This document shows, piece after piece, positions 36,940 to 46,581 of a stretch of 64,000 nucleotides of DNA. The translations under genes and the position numbers were made by a program. The DNA comes from Pandoraea nosoerga (GTDB taxonomy: Bacteria; Pseudomonadota; Gammaproteobacteria; Burkholderiales; Burkholderiaceae). The notes below the pieces were generated by a model. It did not search any database. It was not told where the DNA came from and saw only the letters and a list, made by a program, of their open reading frames with translations. Positions within the stretch are counted from its first letter, which is position 1; every line of letters begins with the position of its first letter. The stretch spans positions 168,270 through 232,269 of the forward strand of contig NZ_CABPSC010000006.1 of assembly GCF_902459585.1 (NCBI RefSeq), in the 5' to 3' direction.

Positions 36940-38736
36940 ATGAAAAACAAATACTTCCTGATCTTTTTGGTGCTGCTGGCCGTGTTGCCGGTCCTGCCGG
37001 CGCCGGTGCGTTTGCCTGAATACTGGGTGACGCTGCTCAACTACATCGGCCTGTACAGCATTGTCGCGATCGGCCTGGTGCTGCTCACCGGCGTGGCCGG
37101 CATGACGTCGTTCGGCCAGGCAGCCTTCGTCGGTCTTGGCGCATATGCAACGGCGTATCTCACGACCGCGTATGGCGCGTCGCCGTGGGTCGGCCTGATC
37201 GTCGGTATCGCCATTACGGCCGCGGCGGCGCTGATCATCGGTGCGATCACCATGCGCCTGTCCGGGCACTTCCTGCCGCTGGGCACGATTGCCTGGGGCC
37301 TGTCGCTGTATTACCTGTTCGGCAATCTCGAATTCCTGGGCAAGTACGACGGCCTGAACGACATTCCGACCATCAACCTGTTCGGTCTGGAGCTCGCGAG
37401 CGGGCGTCAGATGTTCTATCTGATCTGGGTCGTGGTGGTGCTGGCGGTGGTGTCGGTCAAGAACCTGCTCGATTCGCGTCCGGGGCGTGCGATCCGCGCG
37501 CTCAAGGGCGGCGGCGTGATGGCCGAGGCGATGGGCGTGAATACCGCCTGGATGAAGGTCGTGGTGTTCGTCTACGCGGCGGTGCTCGCGGCGATTTCGG
37601 GCTGGCTGTACGCGCACTTGCAGCGTGCGGTGAACCCTACGCCATTCAACCTGAACCACGGCATCGAGTACCTGTTCATGGCGGTGGTCGGCGGTGTCTC
37701 GCACGTATGGGGCGCGGTGCTGGGCGCGGCGATCCTCACGGTGCTCAAGGACTATCTGCAGAACATCCTGCCGGTGCTCCTGGGAGCGAACGGCAACTTC
37801 GAGACGATCGTTTTCGGCATCTTGCTGGTGTTGCTGCTGCAGTATGCGCGTGATGGCGTGTGGCCGTTCTTCGGCAAGATCTTCCCGGCGCGGCGCGTGG
37901 CGAAGGCGCCTGCGCAGGCCGAGGCGCTGGGCCATCGTGCCAAGCCGGCGGTGGGCGAAGTGGTGCTCAAGCTGGAGAAGGCGCGCAAGGAGTTTGGCGG
38001 TCTGGTGGCGGTAAACGACGTGTCGTTCGAAGTGAAGGCGGGCGAGATCGTCGGCCTGATCGGCCCGAACGGCGCCGGCAAGTCGACCACGTTCAACCTC
38101 GTGACGGGCGTGCTGCAGGCTACGCGCGGCGAGATTTCGTTCCTCGGCGAGCGCATCGAGCGTCTGCCGTCGCGCGAGATCGTCAAGCGTGGGATCGGCC
38201 GCACCTTCCAGCATGTACGTTTGATGCCGCACATGAGCGTGCTCGAGAACGTGGCGATCGGTGCGTATCTGCGCGACAAGAACGGTCTGCGTCGCCGTCC
38301 GCAGGGGGGCGTGTGGTCGAGTGTGCTGCGTCTGGATCGTCATGAAGAAGCGATGCTGCTGCACGAGGCTGCGCGGCAGATCGAGCGTGTGGGATTGGGC
38401 GCGCACATGTACGACGAGGCGGGCAGCCTGGCGCTGGGCCAGCAGCGTATTCTGGAAATTGCACGCGCATTGGCGTGCGATCCCACGCTGTTGCTGCTCG
38501 ATGAGCCGGCCGCGGGTCTGCGTTACAAGGAAAAGCAGGCGCTGGGCGACCTGCTCAAGAAGCTGAAGGACGAGGGCATGAGCGTGTTGCTGGTCGAGCA
38601 CGACATGGACTTCGTGATGAATCTGACCGATCACCTGGTGGTGATGGAGTTCGGCACCAAGATTGCTGAGGGGATGCCGGAAGACGTGCAGAAGAACCCG
38701 GCGGTGCTCGAGGCCTACCTTGGAGGAGTGGAGTGA
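36940..38736 (+). CDS. LivM-LivG fusion: permease joined to ABC ATPase
   Basis: A 598-residue protein with two complete parts. Residues 1-310 are a LivM permease ([25 protein letters not shown]; coupling region [32 protein letters not shown]). After a linker ([17 protein letters not shown]), residues 340-598 are a LivG ATPase: Walker [11 protein letters not shown]-loop [17 protein letters not shown], signature [15 protein letters not shown], Walker [13 protein letters not shown]-loop VEHDMDFV. No stop or frameshift separates them, so the fusion is real in this sequence. It starts 18 bp after livH and ends overlapping livF. Confidence 0.92.
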   Translation: MKNKYFLIFLVLLAVLPVLPAPVRLPEYWVTLLNYIGLYSIVAIGLVLLTGVAGMTSFGQAAFVGLGAYATAYLTTAYGASPWVGLIVGIAITAAAALIIGAITMRLSGHFLPLGTIAWGLSLYYLFGNLEFLGKYDGLNDIPTINLFGLELASGRQMFYLIWVVVVLAVVSVKNLLDSRPGRAIRALKGGGVMAEAMGVNTAWMKVVVFVYAAVLAAISGWLYAHLQRAVNPTPFNLNHGIEYLFMAVVGGVSHVWGAVLGAAILTVLKDYLQNILPVLLGANGNFETIVFGILLVLLLQYARDGVWPFFGKIFPARRVAKAPAQAEALGHRAKPAVGEVVLKLEKARKEFGGLVAVNDVSFEVKAGEIVGLIGPNGAGKSTTFNLVTGVLQATRGEISFLGERIERLPSREIVKRGIGRTFQHVRLMPHMSVLENVAIGAYLRDKNGLRRRPQGGVWSSVLRLDRHEEAMLLHEAARQIERVGLGAHMYDEAGSLALGQQRILEIARALACDPTLLLLDEPAAGLRYKEKQALGDLLKKLKDEGMSVLLVEHDMDFVMNLTDHLVVMEFGTKIAEGMPEDVQKNPAVLEAYLGGVE

Positions 38737-39482
38737 TGGCGGACGCAATTCTGGAGGTCAAGGACCTCGCCGTCGCATACGGCAAAGTCGAAGCGCTGCA
38801 CGGTGCGCATCTGCGTGTGGAGGCGGGCCAGATCGTCACGGTGATCGGGCCGAATGGCGCGGGCAAGTCGAGCATGCTCAACGCGATCATGGGCGCGCTG
38901 CCGCACAACGGCTCGAGCAAGGGAAGCGTGTCGTATCTCGGTCACGAGATGTCGGCGCTGACGATCGAAGCGCGCGTGGCGCGGGGCATGTGCCTGGTGC
39001 CGGAAAAGCGGGAGCTGTTCTCGACGATGTCGGTGGAGGACAACCTGTTGCTGGGCGCTTACCGCCGCAAGCGGGCAGGGGAGAAGAACTTCCTCGACCA
39101 GATGGACGTGGTCTACGAGCTGTTTCCGCGACTCAAGGAGCGTCGGACGCAGCAGGCGGGCACGCTCTCGGGGGGCGAGCGTCAGATGCTGGCGGTAGGC
39201 CGGGCGCTCATGGCCAAACCGCAGTTGCTGATGCTCGATGAGCCGAGCCTGGGGCTCGCGCCGCTGATCGTCAAGGAAATCTTCCATATCATCAACGACT
39301 TGCGTAAGACGGGCGTGGCGACGCTGTTGATCGAGCAGAACGCCCGTGCGGCGTTGCAGGTGGCCGACTACGGTTACGTGATCGAGACGGGTGAGCTTGC
39401 CCTGGAGGGCCCGGCGCAGGAGCTGGCGAGCAATCCGAAGGTCATCGAGACGTATCTCGGCCTCGCCAAGAAGGCGGCCTGA
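38736..39482 (+). CDS. livF: branched-chain amino acid-type ABC transporter ATPase LivF (second system)
   Basis: ATPase of 248 residues with an intact Walker [10 protein letters not shown], signature TLSGGERQMLAVGRALM, Walker B LLMLDEPSLGLAP and H-loop LIEQNARAAL. The ATG at 38736 overlaps the stop of the LivM-LivG gene (TGATG) and follows GGAGGAG, so translation is coupled. Last gene of the unit; a hairpin with a T-run lies about 175 bp downstream. Confidence 0.92.
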   Translation: MADAILEVKDLAVAYGKVEALHGAHLRVEAGQIVTVIGPNGAGKSSMLNAIMGALPHNGSSKGSVSYLGHEMSALTIEARVARGMCLVPEKRELFSTMSVEDNLLLGAYRRKRAGEKNFLDQMDVVYELFPRLKERRTQQAGTLSGGERQMLAVGRALMAKPQLLMLDEPSLGLAPLIVKEIFHIINDLRKTGVATLLIEQNARAALQVADYGYVIETGELALEGPAQELASNPKVIETYLGLAKKAA

Positions 39483-39573
39483 GCGGCTGGGAGGCGGGCG
39501 GCCGGTTCGGCGCGCTCGCGCCGGTCCTTCCCGTTCGGGAAGAGCCGCCCGTCACAGCGCCCCGCTCGGCCGT

Positions 39574-39620
39574 CCATAAGCGGCCCATAAGTGCCCCCAT
39601 AAGTGCGTACCCCATAAGCG
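39574..39620. repeat. four direct repeats CCATAAGYG left of the DnaA boxes
   Basis: CCATAAGCG or CCATAAGTG occurs at 39574, 39585, 39597 and 39612, same orientation, spaced 11, 12 and 15 bases, close to one helical turn. They do not encode a plausible protein. Their position just before the DnaA-box cluster suggests a part in the candidate origin (inference). Confidence 0.75.
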
Positions 39621-39657
39621 CCCCGTACCATATACGCCCTCGAGCCCGTCCCTGACA

Positions 39658-39684
39658 GCCCGCACGTCATGGCGGGCATTTTTT
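39658..39684 (+). terminator. hairpin terminator downstream of the second liv unit
   Basis: GCCCGC-N8-GCGGGC followed by A and six T residues. It would stop liv transcription before the DnaA-box region. Confidence 0.7.
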
Positions 39685-39788
39685 CGTCCGCGTGGTGCGA
39701 GGAGGGCGAACGAGCGTTCGCAAATTTTGTTCCGTCCCCGTTTTTTTCATCGCGCAGTGAGGCTGGACGACAGACATTCGGAGACCAC

Positions 39789-39960
39789 TTATTCACAGTT
39801 GCTTGTGGATAGATGTGACTCACGGAAATCTATGGCGCACCGCCGCAATAAGGCGTTACGACGATTTTTCGAGAATCTCGAGGAAAATGGGATTCGGGTT
39901 ATCCACAGAAAAGCAAATTATTCAGTGGGACTTGTCTATCCCGGGGGAGGGTGTGGATAA
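39789..39960. other. DnaA-box cluster, candidate oriC
   Basis: Four 9-mers in 172 bp: TTATTCACA at 39789 (+), TGTGGATAG at 39804 (minus, one mismatch), TTATCCACA at 39899 (+, perfect) and TGTGGATAA at 39952 (minus, perfect). The surroundings are AT-rich for this genome (39840-40000). It lies upstream of mnmG and close to parS sites and parAB, the placement seen at chromosome origins such as E. coli oriC beside gidA. dnaA itself is not in the window, and many betaproteobacteria have their origin at dnaA, so this could be a second DnaA-binding locus rather than oriC. Confidence 0.6.
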
Positions 39961-40135
39961 CAAGAGGAAATTCTCGATTTTCCTCGATGCAGTTTCTTGG
40001 TTGCGGGAAGGCTTCGGTGTTTGGAGACCGGTTTTCGGTCTGCGAGTTGGAGTTTCTGGGCGGTCGTTGGCTTTTTGAGGTCGTTCTCTTCAAAAGCCGC
40101 GAGGTCGGGGCTTATGCACGAACTGTCCCGGACGA

Positions 40136-40503
40136 TCGGGAGATGCTTGCCACCTCGGCGGCTTTACGTGCGATGGTTTCTGTCATGCGTCCGGGCGCGG
40201 AGCCCAGCGGTACCCCGACTGCGTTCCAGCCGAAAGTCACTCCGTCAGGGCACCGCCGGGCTCCGCCATCAAGCTTCCAAGTGCTCGGGTCGAAGCGTTG
40301 GGTGGTTTCACGTGGAACGTCGGGAGATGCTTGCCACCTCGGCGGCTTTACGTACGATGGTTTCTGTCAGGCGTCCGGGCACGGAGCCCAGCGGTACCCT
40401 GACTGCGTTCCACCTGGAAGTCTCTCCGTCAGGGCACCGCAGGGCTCCGTCGTCGAGCTTCCGAGTGCTCGGGTCGCATCGTTGGAATGGGTTTCATGCG
40501 AAG
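40136..40503. repeat. 184-bp tandem duplication in the parS region
   Basis: Two head-to-tail copies (40136-40319 and 40320-40503) start with TCGGGAGATGCTTGCCACC and stay closely alike to the end, differing at scattered positions. Copy 1 ends in a parS-like GGTTTCACGTGGAACG; the matching end of copy 2 has decayed to GGTTTCATGCGAAGAG. The open frames over the repeat run through both copies and look like non-coding translation. The gene-free region 39483-41377 otherwise holds the DnaA boxes, parS sites and the mnmG promoter. Confidence 0.85.
40304..40319. promoter_or_regulatory. degenerate parS site
   Basis: GGTTTCACGTGGAACG matches 13 of 16 positions of the parS consensus TGTTTCACGTGAAACA. It ends copy 1 of the tandem duplication. 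Confidence 0.55.
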
Positions 40504-40816
40504 AGGGAGGGGCGCCCCGTCCCAATGAGGGATGAACCGATAGGTAGCCACGGGGCAGTGGTCCGCGCGATGGGGAACCGCATGCATGTTTTATGTCCTG
40601 GAGCGAGTGCGGTGTTGCGATGAACGTTCGGACCCGACCGGAGGTTTGGGCGGTCCTGGGGTGCGTCTTGATCCTGCTTCCGAGCGTGGCGCAGTCGGAT
40701 TTCCGGAAATGGGGGTTTTCCACCGCGCCGGCGTATGAGGGGGCGACTTGCAGTTATTCTGAGCTCGCAGGGCGTCGACGGGATCCGGTGGGCATGGGCG
40801 CTGCGCGGTCCTCGTG

Positions 40817-40832
40817 TGTTTCACGTGAAACA
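40817..40832. promoter_or_regulatory. parS site (perfect)
   Basis: Exact 16-of-16 match to TGTTTCACGTGAAACA. ParB nucleates here; the cognate parA-parB pair lies 4 kb to the right. Confidence 0.95.
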
Positions 40833-41055
40833 CACGCCGCACCATTCGCCGCTTCGGGGTATTCGATTGGAGAAGGCCGGCCGTGCCCCACAGTGGCGGC
40901 TTTCAGATGGAGGGCAGACGAGCGCAGACGAGCGCAGACGGAGCGGGGCGGGTTCGGGCTTCGCTGCCCGAAAGCGGGAGAAGCAGGATGGCGTCGGTTG
41001 GTCGCGGCCGTCTGCCGCCTCTAGCTTTCACTGCCCGAGCAAAAAAACATCCGAT

Positions 41056-41071
41056 TGTTTCACGTGAAACC
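41056..41071. promoter_or_regulatory. parS site
   Basis: TGTTTCACGTGAAACC, 15 of 16 matches to the parS consensus. Confidence 0.93.
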
Positions 41072-41272
41072 ACGGCACGACCTTTGAGGTCCTGTGTCTT
41101 CGATGATCTCGGGGTGCTGCGTGGAGTCGACCGCGGCGCATGGCGGCGGCGGGGGGCATTGGCTCGACGAAGGCTGGTCAGGCCGTAGCGACTTTTGGGC
41201 GGGATGGGGCCTGGCCGGTCTTCATGCCGTGCGGGAGGCGACGGGTCGGACTCAGGAGTGCGACAACTTCTC

Positions 41273-41288
41273 CGTTTCACGTGAAACA
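41273..41288. promoter_or_regulatory. parS site next to the mnmG promoter
   Basis: CGTTTCACGTGAAACA, 15 of 16 matches. It ends 36 bp before the mnmG -10 element, so bound ParB could affect mnmG transcription. Confidence 0.93.
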
Positions 41289-41297
41289 TCCAGACGG

Positions 41298-41329
41298 TTA
41301 CAAATGATGCATCGCAATACCGCTATAAT
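41298..41329 (+). promoter_or_regulatory. mnmG promoter candidate
   Basis: A consensus -10 TATAAT at 41324-41329, 49 bp before the mnmG ATG. The best -35 (TTACAA, 41298) needs a long 20-base spacer, so the -35 assignment is weak. Confidence 0.5.
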
Positions 41330-41377
41330 TCCGCAATTACCGAATCCAGAGAGTTTGCCGCACGCGGCAAAATTGCG

Positions 41378-43339
41378 ATGCTTTATCCGACCGAGTTCGA
41401 CGTGATCGTGGTGGGTGGCGGCCATGCCGGCACCGAGGCTGCGCTCGCCTCGGCCCGCATGGGCTGTAAAACCCTTCTGCTTACCCACAATATCGAGACG
41501 CTCGGCCAGATGAGCTGCAATCCCTCCATCGGCGGGATCGGCAAAGGTCATCTCGTGAAAGAGGTCGATGCGCTGGGCGGGGCAATGGCCGCCGCTACCG
41601 ACGAGGGCGGCATCCAATTCCGTATCCTGAATTCGTCCAAAGGCCCGGCCGTTCGCGCCACTCGCGCGCAGGCGGACCGCATTCTCTATAAGCAAGCTAT
41701 CCGCCACCGGCTCGAAAACCAGCCGAATCTTTGGCTTTTCCAGCAAGCCGTGGAAGACCTGATCGTCGAGGGCGAGCGCGTCGTTGGCGCCGTGACTCAA
41801 GTCGGCCTGCGCTTCCGTGCGCGTGCCGTTGTGCTGACGGCCGGGACATTCCTCGACGGTAAGATCCACGTTGGCCTGAACAACTACGTCGGCGGCCGGG
41901 CCGGCGATCCCGCCGCCGTCAGTCTTTCCGCACGCCTCAAAGAGTTGAAATTGCCGCAAGGGCGGTTGAAGACGGGGACGCCGCCGCGCATCGACGGCCG
42001 CTCCATCGACTTCTCGGTCCTGGAAGCGCAGCCCGGCGATCTGGACCCGGTGCCCGTTTTCTCGTTCCTCGGCCGTCCCGAGCAGCATCCCCGCCAAGTG
42101 CCGTGCTGGGTAACGCACACCAACGAGCGTACCCACGACATCATCCGTGCCGGCCTGGATCGCTCGCCCATGTATACGGGCGTGATCGAAGGCGTCGGGC
42201 CGCGCTATTGCCCGTCGATCGAGGACAAGATTCATCGCTTTGCCGACAAGACGTCGCACCAGATCTATCTCGAGCCGGAAGGTCTCACGACCAACGAGTT
42301 CTACCCGAATGGCATCTCCACCAGTCTGCCTTTCGACGTCCAGCTCGAACTGGTGCGCTCGATGAAGGGCATGGAGAACGCCTATATCCTGCGTCCCGGC
42401 TATGCCATCGAGTACGACTACTTCGATCCGCGTGGCTTGCGCAGTTCGCTCGAAACCCGCGCCATTTCAGGGTTGTTCTTCGCCGGGCAGATCAACGGCA
42501 CGACCGGCTACGAAGAAGCGGCAGCCCAGGGGCTGCTCGCCGGCATCAATGCCGCGCTGCAAGTGCAAGGCCGCGAAGCCTGGTGTCCGAGGCGCGACCA
42601 GGCCTACCTCGGCGTACTCGTCGACGACCTGATCACCCGCGGCGTATCCGAGCCGTATCGCATGTTCACCAGCCGGGCCGAATATCGCCTGTCGCTGCGC
42701 GAGGACAACGCCGATATGCGTCTGACGGAAATGGGCCGCGAACTTGGCGTAGTGGACGATGTTCGTTGGGAAGCGTTCTGCCGCAAGCGCGACGCTGTTT
42801 CACGTGAAACAGAACGCCTCAAATCGACGTGGGTGAATCCGAAAACTTTCCCGGCCGAGGATGCTGTGCCGTTGCTCGGCAAGGCGATCGACCACGAATA
42901 CTCGCTGGCCGACCTGTTGCGCCGCCCCGAAGTGAGCTACGACGCGCTCATGGCAGTGCAGGGCGGCCGGCTGGCGCCCGAGGGTGTATTGTCGGACGAC
43001 CCGCTGCAAGGCCACCAGATCCGCGAGCAGATCGAGATCGCGGTGAAGTATCAGGGGTACATCGATCGTCAGGCTGACGAGATCAGTCGCAAGGAAGCCA
43101 ACGAGAATACCGTGCTGCCGCCCAACATCGATTACAACGATGTCAGGGGGCTTTCGATCGAAGTGCGCCAGAAGCTCAATGCGCAGCGTCCCGAGACGCT
43201 CGGCCAGGCCTCGCGCATCTCCGGCGTCACGCCCGCGGCGATCTCGCTGCTGATGATCCATCTCAAGAAGGGTCTCGGACGGCGTCGCGCGTCAGAGGAC
43301 ACGACTGCCGCCGATTCCGGCGACCAGCACGCTGCCTGA
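41378..43339 (+). CDS. mnmG: tRNA uridine 5-carboxymethylaminomethyl modification enzyme MnmG
   Basis: FAD-binding partner of MnmE; modifies the wobble uridine (U34) of several tRNAs. The 653-residue protein begins [29 protein letters not shown] (FAD Rossmann motif), followed by [24 protein letters not shown] and [11 protein letters not shown], with the C-terminal [11 protein letters not shown] and ARISG-like segment near [10 protein letters not shown]. The start at 41378 fits the family's N-terminus but has a weak ribosome binding site. Oddity: codons at 42796-42811 spell a perfect parS site (encoding VSRET). First gene of the cluster with rsmG. Confidence 0.97.
   Translation: MLYPTEFDVIVVGGGHAGTEAALASARMGCKTLLLTHNIETLGQMSCNPSIGGIGKGHLVKEVDALGGAMAAATDEGGIQFRILNSSKGPAVRATRAQADRILYKQAIRHRLENQPNLWLFQQAVEDLIVEGERVVGAVTQVGLRFRARAVVLTAGTFLDGKIHVGLNNYVGGRAGDPAAVSLSARLKELKLPQGRLKTGTPPRIDGRSIDFSVLEAQPGDLDPVPVFSFLGRPEQHPRQVPCWVTHTNERTHDIIRAGLDRSPMYTGVIEGVGPRYCPSIEDKIHRFADKTSHQIYLEPEGLTTNEFYPNGISTSLPFDVQLELVRSMKGMENAYILRPGYAIEYDYFDPRGLRSSLETRAISGLFFAGQINGTTGYEEAAAQGLLAGINAALQVQGREAWCPRRDQAYLGVLVDDLITRGVSEPYRMFTSRAEYRLSLREDNADMRLTEMGRELGVVDDVRWEAFCRKRDAVSRETERLKSTWVNPKTFPAEDAVPLLGKAIDHEYSLADLLRRPEVSYDALMAVQGGRLAPEGVLSDDPLQGHQIREQIEIAVKYQGYIDRQADEISRKEANENTVLPPNIDYNDVRGLSIEVRQKLNAQRPETLGQASRISGVTPAAISLLMIHLKKGLGRRRASEDTTAADSGDQHAA
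42796..42811. promoter_or_regulatory. parS site inside mnmG
   Basis: Exact TGTTTCACGTGAAACA within the coding sequence, read as Val-Ser-Arg-Glu-Thr. It lies 1.5-2 kb from the intergenic parS sites. Confidence 0.95.
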
Positions 43340-43351
43340 CGCGGAGCGCTC

Positions 43352-44032
43352 ATGACTGCTTCGCGAAGCAATGCCGCAAACGGCGGCAACGAACTGGGCG
43401 CGCTGCTGGCCGACGGTATCCGGCAGCTCGGCCTTTCCATCAGCGACGAACAGCAAGCGCGTCTGCTCGACTATCAGGCGCTGCTCGCCAAGTGGAACGC
43501 CTCACTGCAAATGACCTCGATCCGCGACCCGCGGCAAATGGTCATCAAACACCTGCTCGATTCCCTCTCGATCCTGCCGCGTCTGGATAGAGAGCCGATT
43601 GCGCGCGTTCTCGACGTGGGCTCGGGCGGCGGCCTGCCCGGTGTGGTGCTCGCCATCGTGCGGCCTGACTGGCAGGTGACCGTCAACGACATCGTTCAGA
43701 AGAAGACTGCCTTCCTGACGCAGGCGCGCGCCACGTTCAGACTGACCAATCTCACCGTGGTGACCGGCCGCGTCGAGTCGCTGGTGGTCGGCAAGGAAGT
43801 GCCGGCCGCGTTCGACGCGATCGTCTCGCGCGCCTTCGCCGAATTGCACGACTTCGTCACGCTGGGCAGCAAGCTGCTTGCCCCGGGCGGCAGCTTCTGG
43901 GCGATGAAGGGAGTGGCCGCCGAGAGCGAACTCGCGCTCCCCGCCGGTTATGAGCTCGTCGAGCGTCTCGCGCTGGACGTTCCGTTTCTCGACGCCGAGC
44001 GTCATTTGCTCCGCGTGAAGGTGAAGGCATGA
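43352..44032 (+). CDS. rsmG: 16S rRNA (guanine-527-N7)-methyltransferase RsmG
   Basis: SAM-dependent methyltransferase of 226 residues acting on G527 of 16S rRNA. The SAM-binding motif is [17 protein letters not shown] at about residues 85-101, preceded by [12 protein letters not shown], the family landmark, and followed by [16 protein letters not shown]. The start at 43352 lies 12 bp after the mnmG stop with GCGGAGCG upstream, so the two are probably co-transcribed. The 3' end overlaps the lipocalin gene by four bases. Confidence 0.96.
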   Translation: MTASRSNAANGGNELGALLADGIRQLGLSISDEQQARLLDYQALLAKWNASLQMTSIRDPRQMVIKHLLDSLSILPRLDREPIARVLDVGSGGGLPGVVLAIVRPDWQVTVNDIVQKKTAFLTQARATFRLTNLTVVTGRVESLVVGKEVPAAFDAIVSRAFAELHDFVTLGSKLLAPGGSFWAMKGVAAESELALPAGYELVERLALDVPFLDAERHLLRVKVKA

Positions 44033-44613
44033 ACAAGATGACCCGCTGGGCAGGCGCCGTCATGGTCGGGTTTTCGGTGGCGGCGGCGGTGGCCTGGGCG
44101 CAGTCGGGGCAGGAATCGCTCACCACGCGCGTGCGTCCGGTTCAGAGAATCGACAAGGAGCGCTACGTCGGCACCTGGTACGAAATAGCACGCTATCCGA
44201 ATTTCTTCGAGCGAAAATGTGTGTCGGACGTGACGGCAGAGTACGTGGCGTTGCCGGACGGCAAGATCGCCGTTACCAACCGGTGTCGCAAGGACGACGG
44301 CACCTGGGTGAGCGACGGCGGCCTGGCGCGCACCGACGGGCAGGGGACCGGCACGGCGCGCTTCAAGGTGACGTTCGCGCCGGACTGGCTGCGCTGGATT
44401 CCCTGGCTTTGGGCAAACTACTGGGTTATCGTGCTCGACGGTGACTACCAGTATGCCGCCGTCGGCGAGCCGAGCCGCGAGTACCTCTGGATTCTCTCGC
44501 GCACGCCGACGATGGACGAGAACGCGCTGAATCAAATGCGGGCGCAACTGCGCAAGCAAGGCTACGACACCGACAAGCTGGTGTTGACGCCCCAAAAGGC
44601 TAGCGCCCCCTGA
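44029..44613 (+). CDS. lipocalin family protein (Blc-like)
   Basis: Small lipid- or hydrophobe-binding beta-barrel protein, 194 residues. The N-terminal hydrophobic stretch ending near VAWAQSG is a Sec signal; unlike E. coli Blc there is no lipobox Cys, so it is probably periplasmic and soluble. Lipocalin motif 1 is [20 protein letters not shown], followed by [23 protein letters not shown] and the motif 3 region [11 protein letters not shown]. It overlaps the rsmG stop (ATGA), an unusual position in this cluster. Confidence 0.88.
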   Translation: MNKMTRWAGAVMVGFSVAAAVAWAQSGQESLTTRVRPVQRIDKERYVGTWYEIARYPNFFERKCVSDVTAEYVALPDGKIAVTNRCRKDDGTWVSDGGLARTDGQGTGTARFKVTFAPDWLRWIPWLWANYWVIVLDGDYQYAAVGEPSREYLWILSRTPTMDENALNQMRAQLRKQGYDTDKLVLTPQKASAP

Positions 44614-44859
44614 TGGCAGGGAGGCGGGCGCCCGGGTCACCGTTTCATCGTTTTACCGTCTCAGCCGCCCGTCGGCGCAATAACTGAGCATTACTCAGAT
44701 AATCGGGTTTGCGGTCGAACTTTCGGGATGCAGTGTGCGGCCATGCGGGCCGGCGGGCGGTTGGCGGCATCGCCTTCGCAATTGCGCTTCATCCCGGCAT
44801 CATGTGCACCATCGGCATCAATCGCTTCAACACGGCAGCATTCGGAGGACTACATCGGC

Positions 44860-45630
44860 ATGGCGAAAATTTTCTGCGTGGCCAATCAGAAGGGCGGCGT
44901 CGGCAAGACGACCACCACGGTGAACCTCGCTGCCGGACTGGCGTCGCACGGGCAGCGTGTCTTGCTGGTCGACCTGGACCCGCAGGGCAACGCCACGATG
45001 GGCAGCGGCATCGACAAGGCTGCGCTCGAGTCGAGCGTGTACGAAGTGCTGGTCGATGGCGCCGATGTCGCGGCGAGCGCTCAGCGCTCGGAGACGGGCG
45101 GCTATGACGTGTTGCCCGCGAACCGCGAGCTGGCCGGCGCCGACGTGGAGCTCGTCTCGCTGGAGAACCGCGACACGCGTCTCAAGCAGGCGCTCGCGAA
45201 GGTTGAAGACGCATACGACTTCGTGCTGATCGACTGCCCGCCCACGCTTTCGCTGCTCACGCTCAATGGCCTGTGCGCCGCGCATGGCGTGATCATTCCG
45301 ATGCAGTGCGAGTATTTCGCGCTCGAAGGGCTGTCGGATCTCGTCAACACGATCAAGCAGGTGCACGCGAACCTCAATCGCGACCTGAAGGTCATCGGGT
45401 TGCTGCGCGTGATGTTCGATCCGCGCATCACGCTGCAGCAGCAAGTCTCCGAGCAGCTCAAGGAGCATTTCGGGGACAAGGTTTTCAACGCCATCATTCC
45501 GCGCAATGTGCGGCTCGCCGAAGCGCCGAGCTACGGTATGCCGGGTGTCGTTTTCGATCCCGCTTCGCGCGGCGCGAAAGCGTATCTGCAATTCGGCGCG
45601 GAGATGATCGCGCGCATTCAAACTATGTAA
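44860..45630 (+). CDS. parA: chromosome-partitioning ATPase ParA
   Basis: Walker-type ATPase of 256 residues that drives origin segregation with ParB and parS. It starts MAKIFCVANQKGGVGKTTTTVNLA (deviant Walker A, residues 11-18), then VLLVDLDPQGNATMG and FVLIDCPPTLSLLT. There is no N-terminal DNA-binding extension, so it is the chromosomal (short) type. The ATG at 44860 has a GGAGG 12 bases away, farther than ideal. parB follows after 27 bp. The 246 bp upstream hold no other gene. Confidence 0.97.
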   Translation: MAKIFCVANQKGGVGKTTTTVNLAAGLASHGQRVLLVDLDPQGNATMGSGIDKAALESSVYEVLVDGADVAASAQRSETGGYDVLPANRELAGADVELVSLENRDTRLKQALAKVEDAYDFVLIDCPPTLSLLTLNGLCAAHGVIIPMQCEYFALEGLSDLVNTIKQVHANLNRDLKVIGLLRVMFDPRITLQQQVSEQLKEHFGDKVFNAIIPRNVRLAEAPSYGMPGVVFDPASRGAKAYLQFGAEMIARIQTM

Positions 45631-45657
45631 GGCGCATTCGCGCAGGAACGCATTGTC

Positions 45658-46557
45658 ATGGCGACCAAGACCAACGCACTGAAAAAGAAAGGCCTGGGCC
45701 GCGGCCTCGAAGCGCTGCTCGGCGCGCACGCCGATAACCACAACGGCGCGACGCAGGCCAATGCCGATGGCGCGCCCGCCATGATGGCGCTCGAGCGCCT
45801 GCAGGCCGGCAAGTATCAGCCGCGCACGCGTATGGACGAGGGCGCATTGCAGGAACTCGCCGCGAGCATTCGCGCGCAAGGCCTGATGCAGCCGATTCTC
45901 GTGCGCCGCGTCGATGGTGAGAAGTACGAAATTATTGCGGGCGAGCGACGTTTTCGCGCCGCGCGCATTGCGGGACTGGCCGAAGTGCCCGTGCTCGTGC
46001 GTGACGTGCCCGACGAGGCCGCCGCCGCAATGGCGCTGATCGAGAACATTCAGCGCGAAGATCTGAATCCGCTCGAAGAGGCGCAAGGCATTCAGCGTCT
46101 GCTCGGCGAATTCAACTACACGCACGAACAAGCCGCGCAGTCGCTGGGCCGCTCGCGCAGCGCCGTGTCGAACCTGCTGCGTTTGCTCAATCTCGCGCAA
46201 CCGGTGCAGACGATGCTGCTCGCCGGCGATCTCGACATGGGGCACGCGCGCGCATTGCTCGCCGTCGATGCGGCCACGCAGATCACGCTGGCCAATCAGG
46301 TGGTGAACAAGCGTTTGTCGGTGCGCGACACGGAGCGCATCGTCAATGCGTCGCTCAAGCCGCAAGGTGACGGCATTCGCCGCCGGTCGGCGCAAGAGGG
46401 CGGCCGCGACGTGACGCGCCTCGAGGAAGAGCTCTCGGATTTGCTCGCGTCCAACGTCAAGATCAAGGTCGGCCGCAAGGGGGCCGGGCAGCTCACGATC
46501 GAGTTCGGCAGTCTCGACGCTCTCGACGGTATTCTCGCGCGCATCCGCGCCGAATGA
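45658..46557 (+). CDS. parB: chromosome-partitioning protein ParB
   Basis: CTP-dependent clamp of 299 residues that loads at parS sites. N-terminal KKKGLGRGLEALLG is the ParA-interacting start; the CTP-binding box is GERRFRAARIAGL with GERR-x-R intact and ENIQREDLNPLEEAQGI follows; the helix-turn-helix is YTHEQAAQSLGRSRSAVSN. A C-terminal dimerisation region ends SLDALDGILARIRAE. The five parS sites listed in this window are its expected binding sites. Confidence 0.97.
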   Translation: MATKTNALKKKGLGRGLEALLGAHADNHNGATQANADGAPAMMALERLQAGKYQPRTRMDEGALQELAASIRAQGLMQPILVRRVDGEKYEIIAGERRFRAARIAGLAEVPVLVRDVPDEAAAAMALIENIQREDLNPLEEAQGIQRLLGEFNYTHEQAAQSLGRSRSAVSNLLRLLNLAQPVQTMLLAGDLDMGHARALLAVDAATQITLANQVVNKRLSVRDTERIVNASLKPQGDGIRRRSAQEGGRDVTRLEEELSDLLASNVKIKVGRKGAGQLTIEFGSLDALDGILARIRAE

Positions 46558-46581
46558 TTTCGGCACCCTGAACGATTCGAT

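Noticed and set aside
39530-39543. TTCCCGTTCGGGAA palindrome after livF as a terminator
   Set aside because: No T-run follows; the hairpin at 39658-39684 is the better terminator.
39951-41188. Several overlapping open frames over the DnaA/parS region
   Set aside because: They run through the tandem duplication and parS palindromes, have no start signals and no recognisable domain; read as non-coding.
41378-43339. mnmG as evidence that dnaA is nearby
   Set aside because: No dnaA, dnaN, rpmH or rnpA is seen in the window, so linkage to dnaA cannot be claimed.
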